Source: Zopfochytrium polystomum
Lineage: Eukaryota > Chytridiomycota > Chytridiomycetes > Chytridiales > Chytridiaceae
DNA length: 64,000 bases
Assembly: GCA_025765615.1 (NCBI GenBank)
Contig: JAIVFJ010000242.1
Location: 26,465 to 90,464, forward strand
Direction of reading: 5' to 3'
Every line of letters begins with the position of its first letter. The first letter of the stretch is position 1. The position numbers and the translations under genes are program-made. A model generated the notes under the pieces. That model saw only the letters and a program-made list of their open reading frames with translations, made no database searches and had not been told where the DNA came from. Positions 1 to 9,989 of the stretch are shown in pieces.

Positions 1-18
1 AAAAAAAAAAAAAAAGAA

Positions 19-333
19 ATGTCCCGATCCCCGTCCAGCGTCCTCGTCCTCCTCTCTCTCTTCCTCGCCCTCCTCCTCTCCCTCGTCTCAAACCCCAGCC
101 TCGGCGTCGCGGACGCGCGTCCGACGCGCTCGCGCTCAGGCAGCGACAGCACGATCGGCGACTACGACCGCAACAGCTTCACGGGCAGCCCGCGCAGCAG
201 CAGCGGCAGCAACCCAGGCAGCCCGCGGGCCGGCGCCGTGCACCACCACCCGACGCCGCCGCAGAAAGTGAACGAGGTGAGGCCGGCGGAGCGCGTGCAG
301 CACCACCCGCCGCGACACCACCGCCGTCACTGA
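19..333 (+). CDS. small putative secreted protein
   Basis: A 104-residue single-exon ORF. Residues 1-30 form a classic signal peptide: a basic/polar start, then a long Leu/Val/Ala core, with a likely cleavage site near the Gly-Val-Ala-Asp segment. The mature part is Ser/Pro/Arg-rich and ends in a His/Arg-rich tail of about 30 residues. There is no Cys and no recognisable domain, so no function is assigned. The start codon follows an A-rich leader at the very edge of the window, so an upstream exon cannot be excluded. The overall plan (signal peptide, low-complexity body, basic tail) resembles the two larger secreted genes at 17.9-25.9 kb, but no sequence homology to them is visible. Confidence 0.5.
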   Translation: MSRSPSSVLVLLSLFLALLLSLVSNPSLGVADARPTRSRSGSDSTIGDYDRNSFTGSPRSSSGSNPGSPRAGAVHHHPTPPQKVNEVRPAERVQHHPPRHHRRH

Positions 334-1004
334 CGGGTTTTGTGATTGGGGCACTCGAGGATTTGTTTGTTTCCCGCCCTTTTTACGTTGTTTGATGCGT
401 TTCGCGGCCATCCACACTCCTTTTTCAAAAGGTTCCGAAGCCCTTTCTGCCCATGATTATGATTCTTGTTTTTTCCCCATCCCACCTTTTAGGTTTCCTT
501 TGTTCCTTTGCACTTTCGGTCAGTTCTGCCCCTTTGAATTCCCTTCGGCTTGAGACGCATGCGCTTTCGGCCGTCTCCTTGTCTGAAGCAATAAAAAAAA
601 GAGCATTGGTTGCAGTCGCAGGAATTCATTAAGCAGCGCACCCCCCGAGCGAGCAGGCCTCTGTTGGGCAGTCGCGATGATTGGTTTCTGAACCAAACGT
701 CGCGAATACGGAGCGGATAGCAGAAAATCCGAATCCCTAACCCACGCACGGCCGGCGTGCATCGAGTCGAGGTTCTTGGGCCCGCACTGCAAGGCGCCGT
801 GCACGAAGTCGATTTAAAACAGATGACGTCGCCATTCCGCACTACTTTGATCACGTTCCGGTCGTGCGAGTATCCCGCAATGATTCGCTCGGGCAGTTGT
901 GGAGCGGCTCGCTCTTCCATTTCAAGCAGCACGGAATGAATGAAGAGAGGCTAGTGTATGACTCCGGTACCGGAGCTTTTTGTAATGAAAACTTCGAAAA
1001 ATGA
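334..1004. other. intergenic, no gene seen
   Basis: About 670 bases between the small secreted ORF and the piggyBac-like element. The open frames are short, overlap on both strands and show no domain. Nothing further can be supported. Confidence 0.5.
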
Positions 1005-1011
1005 GTCCAGT

Positions 1012-1027
1012 GTGCCGCTGGTGGCAT
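1012..1027. repeat. piggyBac-like 16-bp palindromic box outside the element
   Basis: A GTGCC-N6-GGCAT box lies just outside the left TTAA (1036-1039). It matches the palindromic box inside both terminal inverted repeats, so it may be the end of an older neighbouring copy. Confidence 0.4.
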
Positions 1028-1039
1028 GCTGGCCCTTAA

Positions 1040-1084
1040 CCCTTTAAGGGCCGGTGCCACTGTGCCACATGCGGCACAATGACC
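1040..1084 (+). repeat. left terminal inverted repeat of the piggyBac-like element
   Basis: It begins CCCTTTAAGGG next to TTAA and ends in GGCACAATGACC. It pairs with 3572-3611. Confidence 0.65.
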
Positions 1085-1832
1085 CTCAAAGTTGTCCCAT
1101 ACCTAACTTCTGCACCGATGAGACTTTCGTGATGAAACTAGAACCAGCACGTTCAGAATTGAAAGGGCTTTCTGTTCGTACCTTTGCACCTTGTTTTACC
1201 CAATCTAGACAAATAGTAATTGCAACAAGTCTGCAGCTGTGCCGATGGCGGCACGCCTTTTCCCCTATTAGTGGACTGATGTAAAAACTGCACCAAAGTC
1301 TTTCAAAATTTGCGTACTACTCCGAAAATGGACATGAAATAAAATGGCTTAAGTGACTATGACTCCAATTTTTTTTTCTATGATGATTCTGTTGAGCAAA
1401 AGTTGGAAAAACGAAGAAAAAAGGCCAGTGATAACTGAATTTCGAAATGTGACACATTTGGATGTTTTGCAACTTGCACCACACTTGCAAAAACAAAGAT
1501 ACACAACTACTTACTTAGTAACAAAGACTGTTTTGGATAAGGGCTCTCTGATGATGCCGGCTGTTTGCTCCTTTAATTGAGTTTTGATGAAGATTTGGTC
1601 CATTAAGTAGGGGGCACTTTTGAATGGTCATGGAGCCACTTACTGTCGTTTTAGCAATCCCAGCATTCTCCAAATGAGACCAAACTTACATAGCACATAG
1701 CGAAATGACTAAGCTTCAAAATCTTACTTTTTGTTTGAAGTTTTTATTGATAAATCTGACCACAAAAAATTTTGAAAGAATTAAATGAGTTTAGGGGGTC
1801 ATAGACAGTATCCATGATGGATGCAAAATCCA

Positions 1833-3196
1833 CTACAAAGATACCCTTTGCTTTCCTTTTTTGACAGCTTGCCCCTCAGCATTGTCAAACGCCTTCCTTT
1901 TGATCATATCAAACGTTCTGCTGGCAAAAATATGATCAGAGAAACACTTCCAACACAAATTCCAATGCAGCATTGTGCACAGATAGTCGAAGTCCTTTGT
2001 CCTGGATTTGCAGGGCAACCTTGGCATCGAACACGCTCCAACAATGGTCCAGGAGGTGCATCCTCCAATGTAAAGGCATAAAATTTGAACTGGAATGTGA
2101 TAGCCCAGGGTGATTTTGCCTGCTTGAGCCTGTGTGGTACAAGGGGCCAGTGCATCAGTACCACCAGTAGCTACTTGAGCATTCACAGCACATGCTCCAT
2201 CACCACCTTCAGCAGCTTCAGAGCCTGCTTCTTCATCAGTCTCACGATTGAGTTCTTCTGCAGACAGTTGAGCACAATCCAATTGAGCCAGCTCCATCTC
2301 TTTCTCTTCAGACATTCCATTCTTTGGGTGATGCAGTTCATGATTGTATGAAGCACAAATTCTGAACTTCTTCGTTCCAAACAAGATCAAATGCATCCTT
2401 TGGAGTAAACTGTGCAGCTTGTTTGGCTGAGATCCGAACAGTTTTTGACAGTGTTCCAGTCTCATGTGGATGACGGCATGGATGCAATGTCTGTGCTTTT
2501 GTCACTGATTCAACCAACTCACCTGGGTTGGTTGTACACTGCTCACCCCCTGCAAGGAGCACACCTATGTCTCTTTCAAACTGCTCAGCGTTGACAATCA
2601 CAATGTCATCAATCATCTCAAGAGGACAAGGTCCATCAGAGCTCTCATCAGCCAGGAGAGCACTTCCAGAGCAAGAAGCACCAGTGGAGCCAACTTGTGC
2701 CCCAGAATTTGCCGGATGAATCAATGCTCAAGAAATCTGTCCACTTCCAGCAGAACCCATCACCCCCCCCAACAGCAGATTCCAATGGAAAAGCAACCAC
2801 TTGTCCACACATCAAAGTTCTGTTTTCAGCACTTGCAGCAGATCCAGAAGCATCCAAATTTCTATGAGCACCAGGCAGTGTAGAGGGCTCCAAACTTCCA
2901 TGTCCAACCAAAGGTTTGTGTGGGCTCTCTGCGTATGTTATAAATATCTGTTCCTGCTTGACGGCGCATAAGAGAGCCACTTTGGGCTGCACGATCACAT
3001 AGATTTTGTAAGTTGCAAGTTTTTGGATAAGAACAGATATCACCAGCCCGAGATTTCAATTCTTTCAAAGTAGACCAGCCAGCGATTTCTTGGAGTGTCC
3101 AGAGTTGATTAAATGGATCTCCCAATATGCCTTTGTGTTTCTCCCGGGCTTCTTTGGCAGTTTTGGTATAGCTGGGGGTGTCTTTTCATTGGCCAT
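1833..3196 (-). pseudogene. piggyBac-type transposase remnant
   Basis: Minus-strand coding traces run in several frames from about 3196 to 1833. Reading begins MANEKTPP near 3196. An acidic, Asp/Glu-rich stretch lies at about 2700-2250, as in piggyBac N-termini. A cysteine-rich stretch lies at about 2060-1930, with a C-x-x-C pair, then Arg-Thr-Ser-Thr-Ile-Cys-x-x-Cys, then Leu-Cys-x-x-Cys-Phe-x-x-His in a neighbouring frame. This spacing resembles the C-terminal zinc-ribbon of piggyBac transposases. Several frameshifts separate the pieces and the catalytic Asp motifs could not be located, so the copy is inactive. The family call rests on the TTAA ends plus this Cys-rich domain. Confidence 0.5.
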
Positions 3197-3571
3197 CGTT
3201 TTCCAAAGTTTGTTCCACGGCAGATTGGCGTTAGCTGATCAGCAAACGGATTCAAACAAATGAGGTGTCCACAGATGCGCGCATGCTGGATCTACCTCTA
3301 TGCTAAAAAACGCGATTGGGAATCACGGCGATGTTGCTGGATCACTCTTTTTGTGGCACATGGACGTGGTGAGCAGGCAGGTTGTGATCAGTGGCACTGT
3401 GCCATATATGGCACGCTGTTTCGTTAGTTTGACGAAATTTTTTTTCACTAACAAAACGAGGAAGCTAATTTAGACCGCATTTGCAGAATTGGTAGGACTA
3501 CAACATATTAAAGTTTCACGAGGATTCGTTTTGTTTTGGTGAAGTTCTTCTAATTGTAATGGCGGAAAAGT

Positions 3572-3611
3572 CAGTCATTGTGCCGCTGGCGGTACAATGA
3601 CCGTTAAAGGG
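3572..3611 (-). repeat. right terminal inverted repeat of the piggyBac-like element
   Basis: Read on the minus strand it begins CCCTTTAACGG and contains GGCACAATGAC, matching the left end. It is followed by TTAA, and an extra AAAGGGTTAA unit is appended outside. Confidence 0.65.
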
Positions 3612-3766
3612 TTAAAGGGTTAAGCAGCAGCAGCACAGTGCCGCATGTTCGCCCATTGCATTGCGGACCGTGGGATGTCTGGTTCTGAACCAGCCTGGAA
3701 ATCAGCTCACGTGAAAAAACGAAGCCAAAATCATATTCGGTCTGCTACAACGACCACCTCGCCCCA

Positions 3767-6127
3767 ATGATAATGGGCGGTGCCGATTGGCGGATCGACG
3801 ACATTGTGGACGACGACGACGACGACGACGACGAGGACGGTTTGCGAGGAGGACGACAAGGAGGAGTAGTGACTGCGACTGCGGCCTCATCATCATCATC
3901 ATCGCCGTCGCCCTCTGCATCGCCACCGCCCCTGCCGCCCTCGCGCGATCGCGTCATCGACAGCCGCCAGGACGACATCGTCGACGTCGACGAGGATGAC
4001 GACGAAGGCGACGAGAACAACCCGCAACAGCAACAGCAGCCGTCGCCGCCACACGCCGCCGCCCTCGCCGCCGACCGAAGAATAACCCCAAGCCCGCGGC
4101 CGTCCCCCGCCCGCAGCCGCCACGCTAGTCGCCCTGCACTCGATGCACTCGATCGCACCGCCGATGCCGCCGCCGCATCGTCGCCCGTCCGCTCGGACGG
4201 CGTCGTCAGCAGCGTCCCGAGCGGGTCGTCCAACAAGGAGAACCGCTCCCCGCGCTCCAGCGATCTCCTCAGCTCTCGGCCGCTCCCTACAACGCCGACG
4301 CGCAACAGCCGAATCAGCAACGGCATCCGCCCTACGGCCGCGAGCGCTTCCAAGTCGTCCACAGCCCTCGCCTCTCCGCCCGGCGAAAACACCCGCACCA
4401 ACCCTTTCACCAGCAGCCAGACGCCCCTCGACGCCTCCCTCGGCCGCCGCCCGCGCCGCCCTCTGGCCTCCCTCCCAATAACGACCGCGTCCTTCTCGCC
4501 AATCGAAAACGACGGCGCTGCGCCGCCGCTTTCTTCGCCCGGCATACCGACCTCACCGACGCCGCTGCCCCCCACGCTCCGCGGCAGCCTCGGCAGCTTC
4601 ACGACGCTGTTTGACCTCGACCCGACGCAGCTGTCGCAGCAGCAGCTGTTCCCGTCTTCCCCGTCGGCGTTCTCGGCGGCGGCGCCGCAGTCGTCGCTGC
4701 AGCTGGCCGTCGGCTCTGACCCCTTCTCGCTGGGCGCGGACGGCTCCCTCATAGTCGTGGACCACGACGACAACGACGACCGCAAGGAGAGACGCAGCGT
4801 CGGCAAGTCCGGTGAGATCCCGGACTTTGGCTCGGATTACCTGCTGCGTTCTTCATCCCCGCCGTCCGCGATCGGCGGATCGGGCTCGTCGTCGCCTCGG
4901 TCGCCAAGGGTCGGCGCAGGACGGAAGCGCAAGGAGCGCGACGGGGGTGAGGGGGCGCTGCCGTCGTCGGACGCGTACTCGGCCGGGACGTACCGGTCCG
5001 GCGACGTGATCATCGACGCCGACGCTGACAACGACGACGGCGACGTGGACGAAACGACGCTCGCCACCGCCGTGGGCAGCAGCACCATCAACGTCAGCAC
5101 GCCGCCGCGGCAGCCGCGCACAAAGGGCGGCCCCCCCTCGCCGCCCCCACCGGCGGCTTCGCGCCGCCGCGAGTTTGAACCCCTCGACGCCAGCGACGAC
5201 GACGACGAAGACGGCGCCGCCGCCGAGGTCGACGAAGACGACCTGTTCGGGTTCACCCGGGCGATGCAGCGGTCCAAGCGTCTCCGGGCGCGACTAGGCA
5301 AGCTTCCAGACCGCAGCGCAGACTCGATGTCGTCGGCCGCGACGGCTACAACCGCGACGACCCCGCCGTCGATCCTGCGGGAGGCGGAAGCACTTAGTCC
5401 TGGTTCGAGCGGCGGCGGCGGCGGCGGCAGCGCGGCGTCCCTGTCGTCGCCGGGGTCGCCGCTCGCGCCGGGACAACTGCCGCCGCCGCGGTGGGATGCG
5501 CCGATGGCGGCTGTTGTTGTTGTGGCGCCGGTGCGGGGGAAGGGGGCGGCGCGGGGTGCGGGGAGGAGGGGAAGGGGGAGGCCTGGGCGGGGGCGGGGGG
5601 CGGGGAGGAAGAGGGTTGGTGACGGTGGTGGTGGAGGGGGCGGAGGAGGGGTAGTGGCGGGGGACGTAGAGGCGACGACTAGCACTACGCCGTCCCCGGC
5701 GCGGCCGCGGCGACGCGCGGCGAGTGTGGCGCTTGCGGCGGTGGCGTCGCCAATGTTGTTGTCGTCGGAGGAGGAGGATGAGAGTGGCGGGTCGCACAAC
5801 GACTTCGGCGAGGAAGAGTCGCGCGCGCGGCGGCGGGTGCGACGGCAGGTTCGGGGCACGGGATCGCGACGGCGCGGACGCGGCGGTGGGAGACGAGGGG
5901 CGCGGGAGGCGGGGACCGGCGAAGTTCCGGCCGACGGGAACGAGGACGGTAGTAATGGTGGTGATGACGGTGGTCGTCGGGGTCGGGGTCGGGGGAAGGG
6001 CCGAGGCGGGCGGCGGGTCATCGCGGAATCACCGGCGGCGTCTGCGTCGACGGCGGTGGACGAGGAGCGGAAAAAGTTTTTTGAGCGCCTTGACCGTATG
6101 AAGCTGCCGGTGCAGTACGTTGAGTGA
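3767..6127 (+). CDS. large low-complexity nuclear-type protein with sororin-like motifs
   Basis: A 786-residue uninterrupted ORF. The N-terminus is acidic (an Asp run at residues 15-22) and the middle is Ser/Pro/Arg-rich. A KEN box lies at 157-159. An acidic patch leads into an F-G-F motif at 494-496, directly followed by a basic helix. AT-hook-like Arg-Gly-Arg-Pro repeats lie near 605-620. A predicted helix at the extreme C-terminus carries Phe-Phe-x-x-Leu-Asp-x-x-x-Leu-Pro-Val. A KEN box (APC/C degron), an FGF motif (Pds5 binding) and a conserved extreme C-terminal helix are the three hallmarks of sororin, the cohesin protector. The match is by motif order only and the sequence is otherwise low-complexity. 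The antisense strand is also largely open because of GC-rich triplet composition. Either ATG at 3767 or 3773 could be the start. Confidence 0.6.
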   Translation: MIMGGADWRIDDIVDDDDDDDDEDGLRGGRQGGVVTATAASSSSSSPSPSASPPPLPPSRDRVIDSRQDDIVDVDEDDDEGDENNPQQQQQPSPPHAAALAADRRITPSPRPSPARSRHASRPALDALDRTADAAAASSPVRSDGVVSSVPSGSSNKENRSPRSSDLLSSRPLPTTPTRNSRISNGIRPTAASASKSSTALASPPGENTRTNPFTSSQTPLDASLGRRPRRPLASLPITTASFSPIENDGAAPPLSSPGIPTSPTPLPPTLRGSLGSFTTLFDLDPTQLSQQQLFPSSPSAFSAAAPQSSLQLAVGSDPFSLGADGSLIVVDHDDNDDRKERRSVGKSGEIPDFGSDYLLRSSSPPSAIGGSGSSSPRSPRVGAGRKRKERDGGEGALPSSDAYSAGTYRSGDVIIDADADNDDGDVDETTLATAVGSSTINVSTPPRQPRTKGGPPSPPPPAASRRREFEPLDASDDDDEDGAAAEVDEDDLFGFTRAMQRSKRLRARLGKLPDRSADSMSSAATATTATTPPSILREAEALSPGSSGGGGGGSAASLSSPGSPLAPGQLPPPRWDAPMAAVVVVAPVRGKGAARGAGRRGRGRPGRGRGAGRKRVGDGGGGGGGGGVVAGDVEATTSTTPSPARPRRRAASVALAAVASPMLLSSEEEDESGGSHNDFGEEESRARRRVRRQVRGTGSRRRGRGGGRRGAREAGTGEVPADGNEDGSNGGDDGGRRGRGRGKGRGGRRVIAESPAASASTAVDEERKKFFERLDRMKLPVQYVE

Positions 6128-6721
6128 TTGTCTGATCACTTTTCCGAGTTGGAAGTGCGGTGGTTACAAGGAGGGAGTTTCTTTCTTTCTGTATTTGTTT
6201 CGTGCACAACTGTTGTTATATGTGAGTTCAAGTTTATTTCACTACCTCTCCAACACACGTAGCTTTTTCTTTTTCGTAACCCATTCTATTGTTGATCGGG
6301 ATTTTGGCCTTCTCGTCCCAGTTTCTTGCTTCTCTCTTTCCTTTGTTCATCCACGAATTCTCCACCCTCTTTGGAAATTCAAATACGATCCTTTCAGTGC
6401 CATTTCTTGCTTTCCCTTCTGCCGTGCTGGACAGCAGACGACCCCAATATTCTCTTATTCTCCGGCCCTCGCTCCTTTTTCCACCACAAACTCGCCAAAC
6501 TCGGTGCAGCAGTCCGCCCAGCCAGCCATTTGTTGCTCGCTTCTTCAGCAGGTGTAGCGTGCTAATACGGGGCGAGCGTCGCTAGTCGTTGCGTCGGCGA
6601 AACTCGGAGCCGGTTCTGAACAATTCTTCGGATAAGATCCACCGAAACAGAACGCACAGCGACCTGCTCAATCCATTCCACAGCACATCGTCGCCGCGCC
6701 TCCTCCGTCCCCGACCAGGAC
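6128..6721. other. intergenic, CT-rich
   Basis: About 590 bases between two co-directional genes. Pyrimidine-rich on the plus strand towards 6700. No ORF with a recognisable domain. Confidence 0.5.
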
Positions 6722-8879
6722 ATGCCCTCCTCTCCTTCGTCGTCGTCGTCCGCATCGACGCCAAAGCAGCAGCAGCCCCTAACGCCGCACGCCAGCGCCG
6801 CCGCCGTCGTTGCCACGACGCCCGTTCGCCCGCTGGACCTGGTCGTGTTCCACGGGCGCGACAGCATCTCGCTCTTCATCAAGGCCGTCGAGGCGGCCTC
6901 GGTGGTGCCGCGGCTCGACGCGCCGTTCGACCTGCTGTGGACGCACGCGGGCATCCTGGTCGACCACTCGGTGCTGCCGCTGGACTGCCTCGAGGTGCGG
7001 TGCTTTTCTGTTCTTTTGCCGTGTTTTGGAATGATCCACCCCACCCGCCGCCGCAAGTAACACTTCCGATTGCCTACCTTGCAGGAGGGCAAGATGTACA
7101 TCAATGAGAGTGTCATGGCGGGCGAGATCGCGGGAATTACATGTGAGGCGGGGAGGCAGAGGGAGTAAGGGCGTGCGATCGCGCGGAAAGATGCCGCGGT
7201 TGCTGCGCCCCGCTAGGGCGCAATTGCTCTCTGACCGTTCCTTGCATCGCCTCTTCTTCCCTTTTGAAACAGATACCAAAGTTACAGCCGTGGATCACGT
7301 CGTGCCAAAAGGTTCGATCGTCTCCTCCTTCCCTCCCCACCTCCATACGAGCCATCCCCTAAAACCCACCCCCCGCCCCCCCACCCCCAACACAAAGGCA
7401 GCTTCCGCCTCGGCCCGCAGCTGCGCCTCTTCTCCTCCGTCTGCGCCGAGACCGTCGGCGACATCGCCGTGATCCCGCTCCATCCGTCCGCCCGCGCCGC
7501 CCTCTACTCGCGCGGCCTCGACTTTATCCGGTCGCGGCTCCTCGCCGTCCACGCGCGATACCACAACTTTGGGTACCCGATGAACCCGCTGGAGGTGCTG
7601 GCGTCCGCGACGCCGTCGCTGTTCGCGGCGCTCTCGACGGTCAAGCAGCGGGCGGAGGCGCTGCTGAACCTCGCGCCGCCGAAGAAGCAGAGCGTGTTTT
7701 GCTCGGAGCTGGTCGCGCTGGTGCTGGCGGAGCTCGAGGTCGAGGGGTTTGCGAAGCCGGTGGAAGTGAAGCCGGTGGAAGTGAAGCCGGCGGCGGAGGC
7801 GGCGGCGGTGGTGGTGGAGGCCGGGGACGCGGAGCGGTCCGCGGGGCCCTCGGACGAGGCGGGGAAGGCGCCGCCGACGCCGCCGCAGCCGGTGTCGGCG
7901 ACTAACCCGATCGCGGAGCTGTTTTCAAAAGCGACGTCGCTGCTGTCCTTTACGTCGCGCGACGCGGGGGGCGCAGACGACGACGTCGAAGCAATACCCG
8001 CTGCGCCGGACGCGACGTCGTGGCACCGGCGCAACCTGTCCGCGGCGGAGATCACGCCGCTGGACATGCAGACGAGCCCAGCGTACCGCGGGTCCGCGGT
8101 GCTCTTTGCGCGGGTGGGCGAAGCCGTCTACCTCGTCGGGCGGCACGGCGCGGACGTCGTGACGGTCTCCTGGACGGCTCTCGCGGCGCGACTGCCCGCG
8201 CTGCGGCCGCTGCCTTCCCCGGAGCTGTGGGCGCCGGTGACGGGCGGGGTGGTTCCGCGCGGGGCAAAGTCGGCTGGGGAGGACGCGGCGGGCGGGCCGC
8301 TGTGCGTGGGGAGGGTGAAGCTGGGCGGCACGATGCAGGTGGGGTCGACGGGCGCCGACGGGGTGCTGAGCGTGGCGTGGGACGGGGTCGAGGTGCGCGT
8401 GTCGTTTGACCACGAGGTGTTGCGGGCGTGGGACGGGTTTGTGTGGGTGCTGACGAGCAACGGGAGCGTGCCGGAAGGCGCGCTGCAGGGCGGGGTGGAC
8501 GAGGAAGGGAGGGTGAGTTGTACAGGTCTCGCTCTCTCCGGTATCTCTGACTTGTTCGTTACCCCGCGAACAGCCCCTTTACATTGCACGCGCGACAGTC
8601 AGCGAGCGATGGGCGTTCAGCACCCCGACGGAAAAGGCGTACTGCGTCGGCAAGACAGCGCCTCACATTGGCGGGGCGGCGTTTGGCTGGAAGGGCAAGG
8701 AGGTAAGAACCTCGTCCACCACCCACGCTTTTTCGTTGTTGCGCTCCTTATCGTAATTCTTTCCCCCATTCTCAACGCGAAATAAAACCGTAAAAAAGGT
8801 GATTGTGCGGCGCGACTACGAGATCCTTGTCACCCACACGCTGATGCGGTGGGCGTTTTCGCTGGGCAGGTCGGAGTAG
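6722..8879 (+). CDS. papain-fold (NlpC/P60-like) peptidase/amidase fused to a DM9 domain
   Basis: Six exons: 6722-6994, 7085-7142, 7273-7311, 7398-8512, 8574-8702, 8799-8879. Together they encode 564 residues in one frame, with GT-AG introns of 61-130 bp. The N-terminal half has the permuted papain-like layout: His75 in a Trp-Thr-His-Ala-Gly motif and, much later, Cys225 in Phe-Cys-Ser-Glu-Leu-Val, the likely nucleophile. A variable Ala/Pro/Glu linker follows (about 250-310). The C-terminal third ends in a DM9/DUF3421 module: Trp-Val-x-x-Ser-Asn-Gly-x-Val-Pro-x-Gly-Ala-Leu-Gln-Gly-Gly, then Pro-Leu-Tyr-Ile-Ala-Arg-Ala, then Lys-Glu-Val and Tyr-Glu-Ile-Leu-Val. DM9 proteins are known as glycan-binding or lectin-like in animals. 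No signal peptide is seen, so the product is probably cytosolic. Domain calls are by motif; the substrate is unknown. Confidence 0.75.
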
Positions 8880-9669
8880 AGGAAGTTATTTTTTTTACTG
8901 TTCCCAGCGTGCGTCTGGCTTCAAGGATCAGCAGCTGAAAGAATATAAGTTTTGATGTTTCTTCTGTACCTACATCTTTCACGGTGATTCAGAACAAAGG
9001 ACGAAAAAGGAAAGAGCAAAACCGAGAGAGAGTGTCGCAAGCGAACCATTATCATGGTTAGACTTTTTGACAACGACCTCTTTCTCACAATACACGGTAC
9101 AAAGAGCCAAGTGCAGAATTATTTCTTTGTTGAAACAAATTCTTGATGCGTTCTTTTTTCGCTGCACATTGTTATTGTTGTGAACCAAAAAAAAAAAAAA
9201 AGGACAAAGGAAATCCACCAGGGTTAAAACACAATGACCAGAAATCCAGTCCCATCCGTGCAGAGGGCTGAGAGGAAGCGACAGAACTGACCTCCGTCAG
9301 AGCGGACCCAGTGGACGCTGAAGTGGACACGATTATGATATGGACAATGCAAATAGTCTTCCAAAATACAGGGATCTTAAAAATCAGCTCGAAACCAGAA
9401 GATCTCAAAAAAGGTAAAGGCGCTTCCTGAACCTACACATCAGCAGCTCCCCAACCACTCAGAAGACGACTCATCCATTTTTTCTTCAAGGAGAGTGCAG
9501 GAACTCGAGTTTGTCACATGCCAAACCATTCTGCAACTGGCCAAGTCGGTTTCCTCTCCCCCTGCTGCCTACCCCCAAAAATAGGGGGGTTTCCTCTCGA
9601 TGGCCAGCAGAACTGTGAAGGAAACAAAAAAACTGTGCGACTGAGCAGGACAGTGGCACTTTTACTCCA
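8880..9669. other. intergenic, no gene seen
   Basis: AT-richer spacer after the papain/DM9 gene with an A-run near 9187-9201. Short overlapping frames only; no domain recognised. Confidence 0.5.
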
Positions 9670-9728
9670 GACTCCTTTGCTCAACGGTAGAGCATTGAAA
9701 GGTTGCGTGTTCAAGTCACGAAGGGGTC
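9670..9728 (+). pseudogene. tRNA-Asn-like pseudogene lacking the anticodon arm
   Basis: A 59-nt sequence with a 7-bp acceptor stem (GACTCCT with AGGGGTC, one G-T pair), a D-arm with 4-bp stem GCTC/GAGC, and a T-arm with loop TTCAAGT. Only about 11 nt lie between the D- and T-arms, so the anticodon stem-loop is gone. The flanking GAAAGGTTGC resembles the variable-loop region of eukaryotic tRNA-Asn(GTT). An internal deletion is the simplest reading. Confidence 0.5.
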
Positions 9729-9989
9729 ATTCGAACACCATCGTCAAGGCAACTATAACGTTTCAATAGTTTATTTCCACTGCGAGAGACCTGGGGTTGG
9801 AGTGGGCGATGCGCTGGTCCATGTGTCCCACTCCCGCTGCTGCCCGCCTCTCTACTCAATTTTGACCCATTTCGATGTTTTGAAAATCAACGCAGCAACT
9901 GATTTTGCTTCCAGCTTGGATACTGGATATTGGACATGGAAATTGGCAGATTGTCACTCTTGCCATGTCCAACTCACACCTTTTTTCTG

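Larger units (their letters stand above)
1036..3615 (-). mobile_element. decayed piggyBac-like DNA transposon with TTAA ends
   Basis: The element is bounded by TTAA at 1036-1039 and 3612-3615 (a second TTAA lies at 3620-3623). The ends start with CCCTTTAA and form imperfect inverted repeats of about 40 bp (1040-1084 and 3572-3611). Each contains a 16-bp palindrome of the form GTGCC-N6-GGCAC (1062-1077; 3580-3595 with one mismatch). A second pair of the same palindrome lies almost symmetrically inside (1239-1254, 199 bp from the left end; 3399-3414, 197 bp from the right end). TTAA targets and CCY...GGG ends are hallmarks of piggyBac. The length of about 2.6 kb fits, and the interior is AT-richer than the flanking genes. 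Confidence 0.65.

Noticed and set aside
3745..6021. Long minus-strand ORFs (353 and 394 residues) opposite the sororin-like gene
   Set aside because: They are low-complexity Arg/Pro/Ser translations caused by GC-rich triplet composition, with no domain. The plus-strand frame is one continuous 786-codon ORF with ordered motifs.
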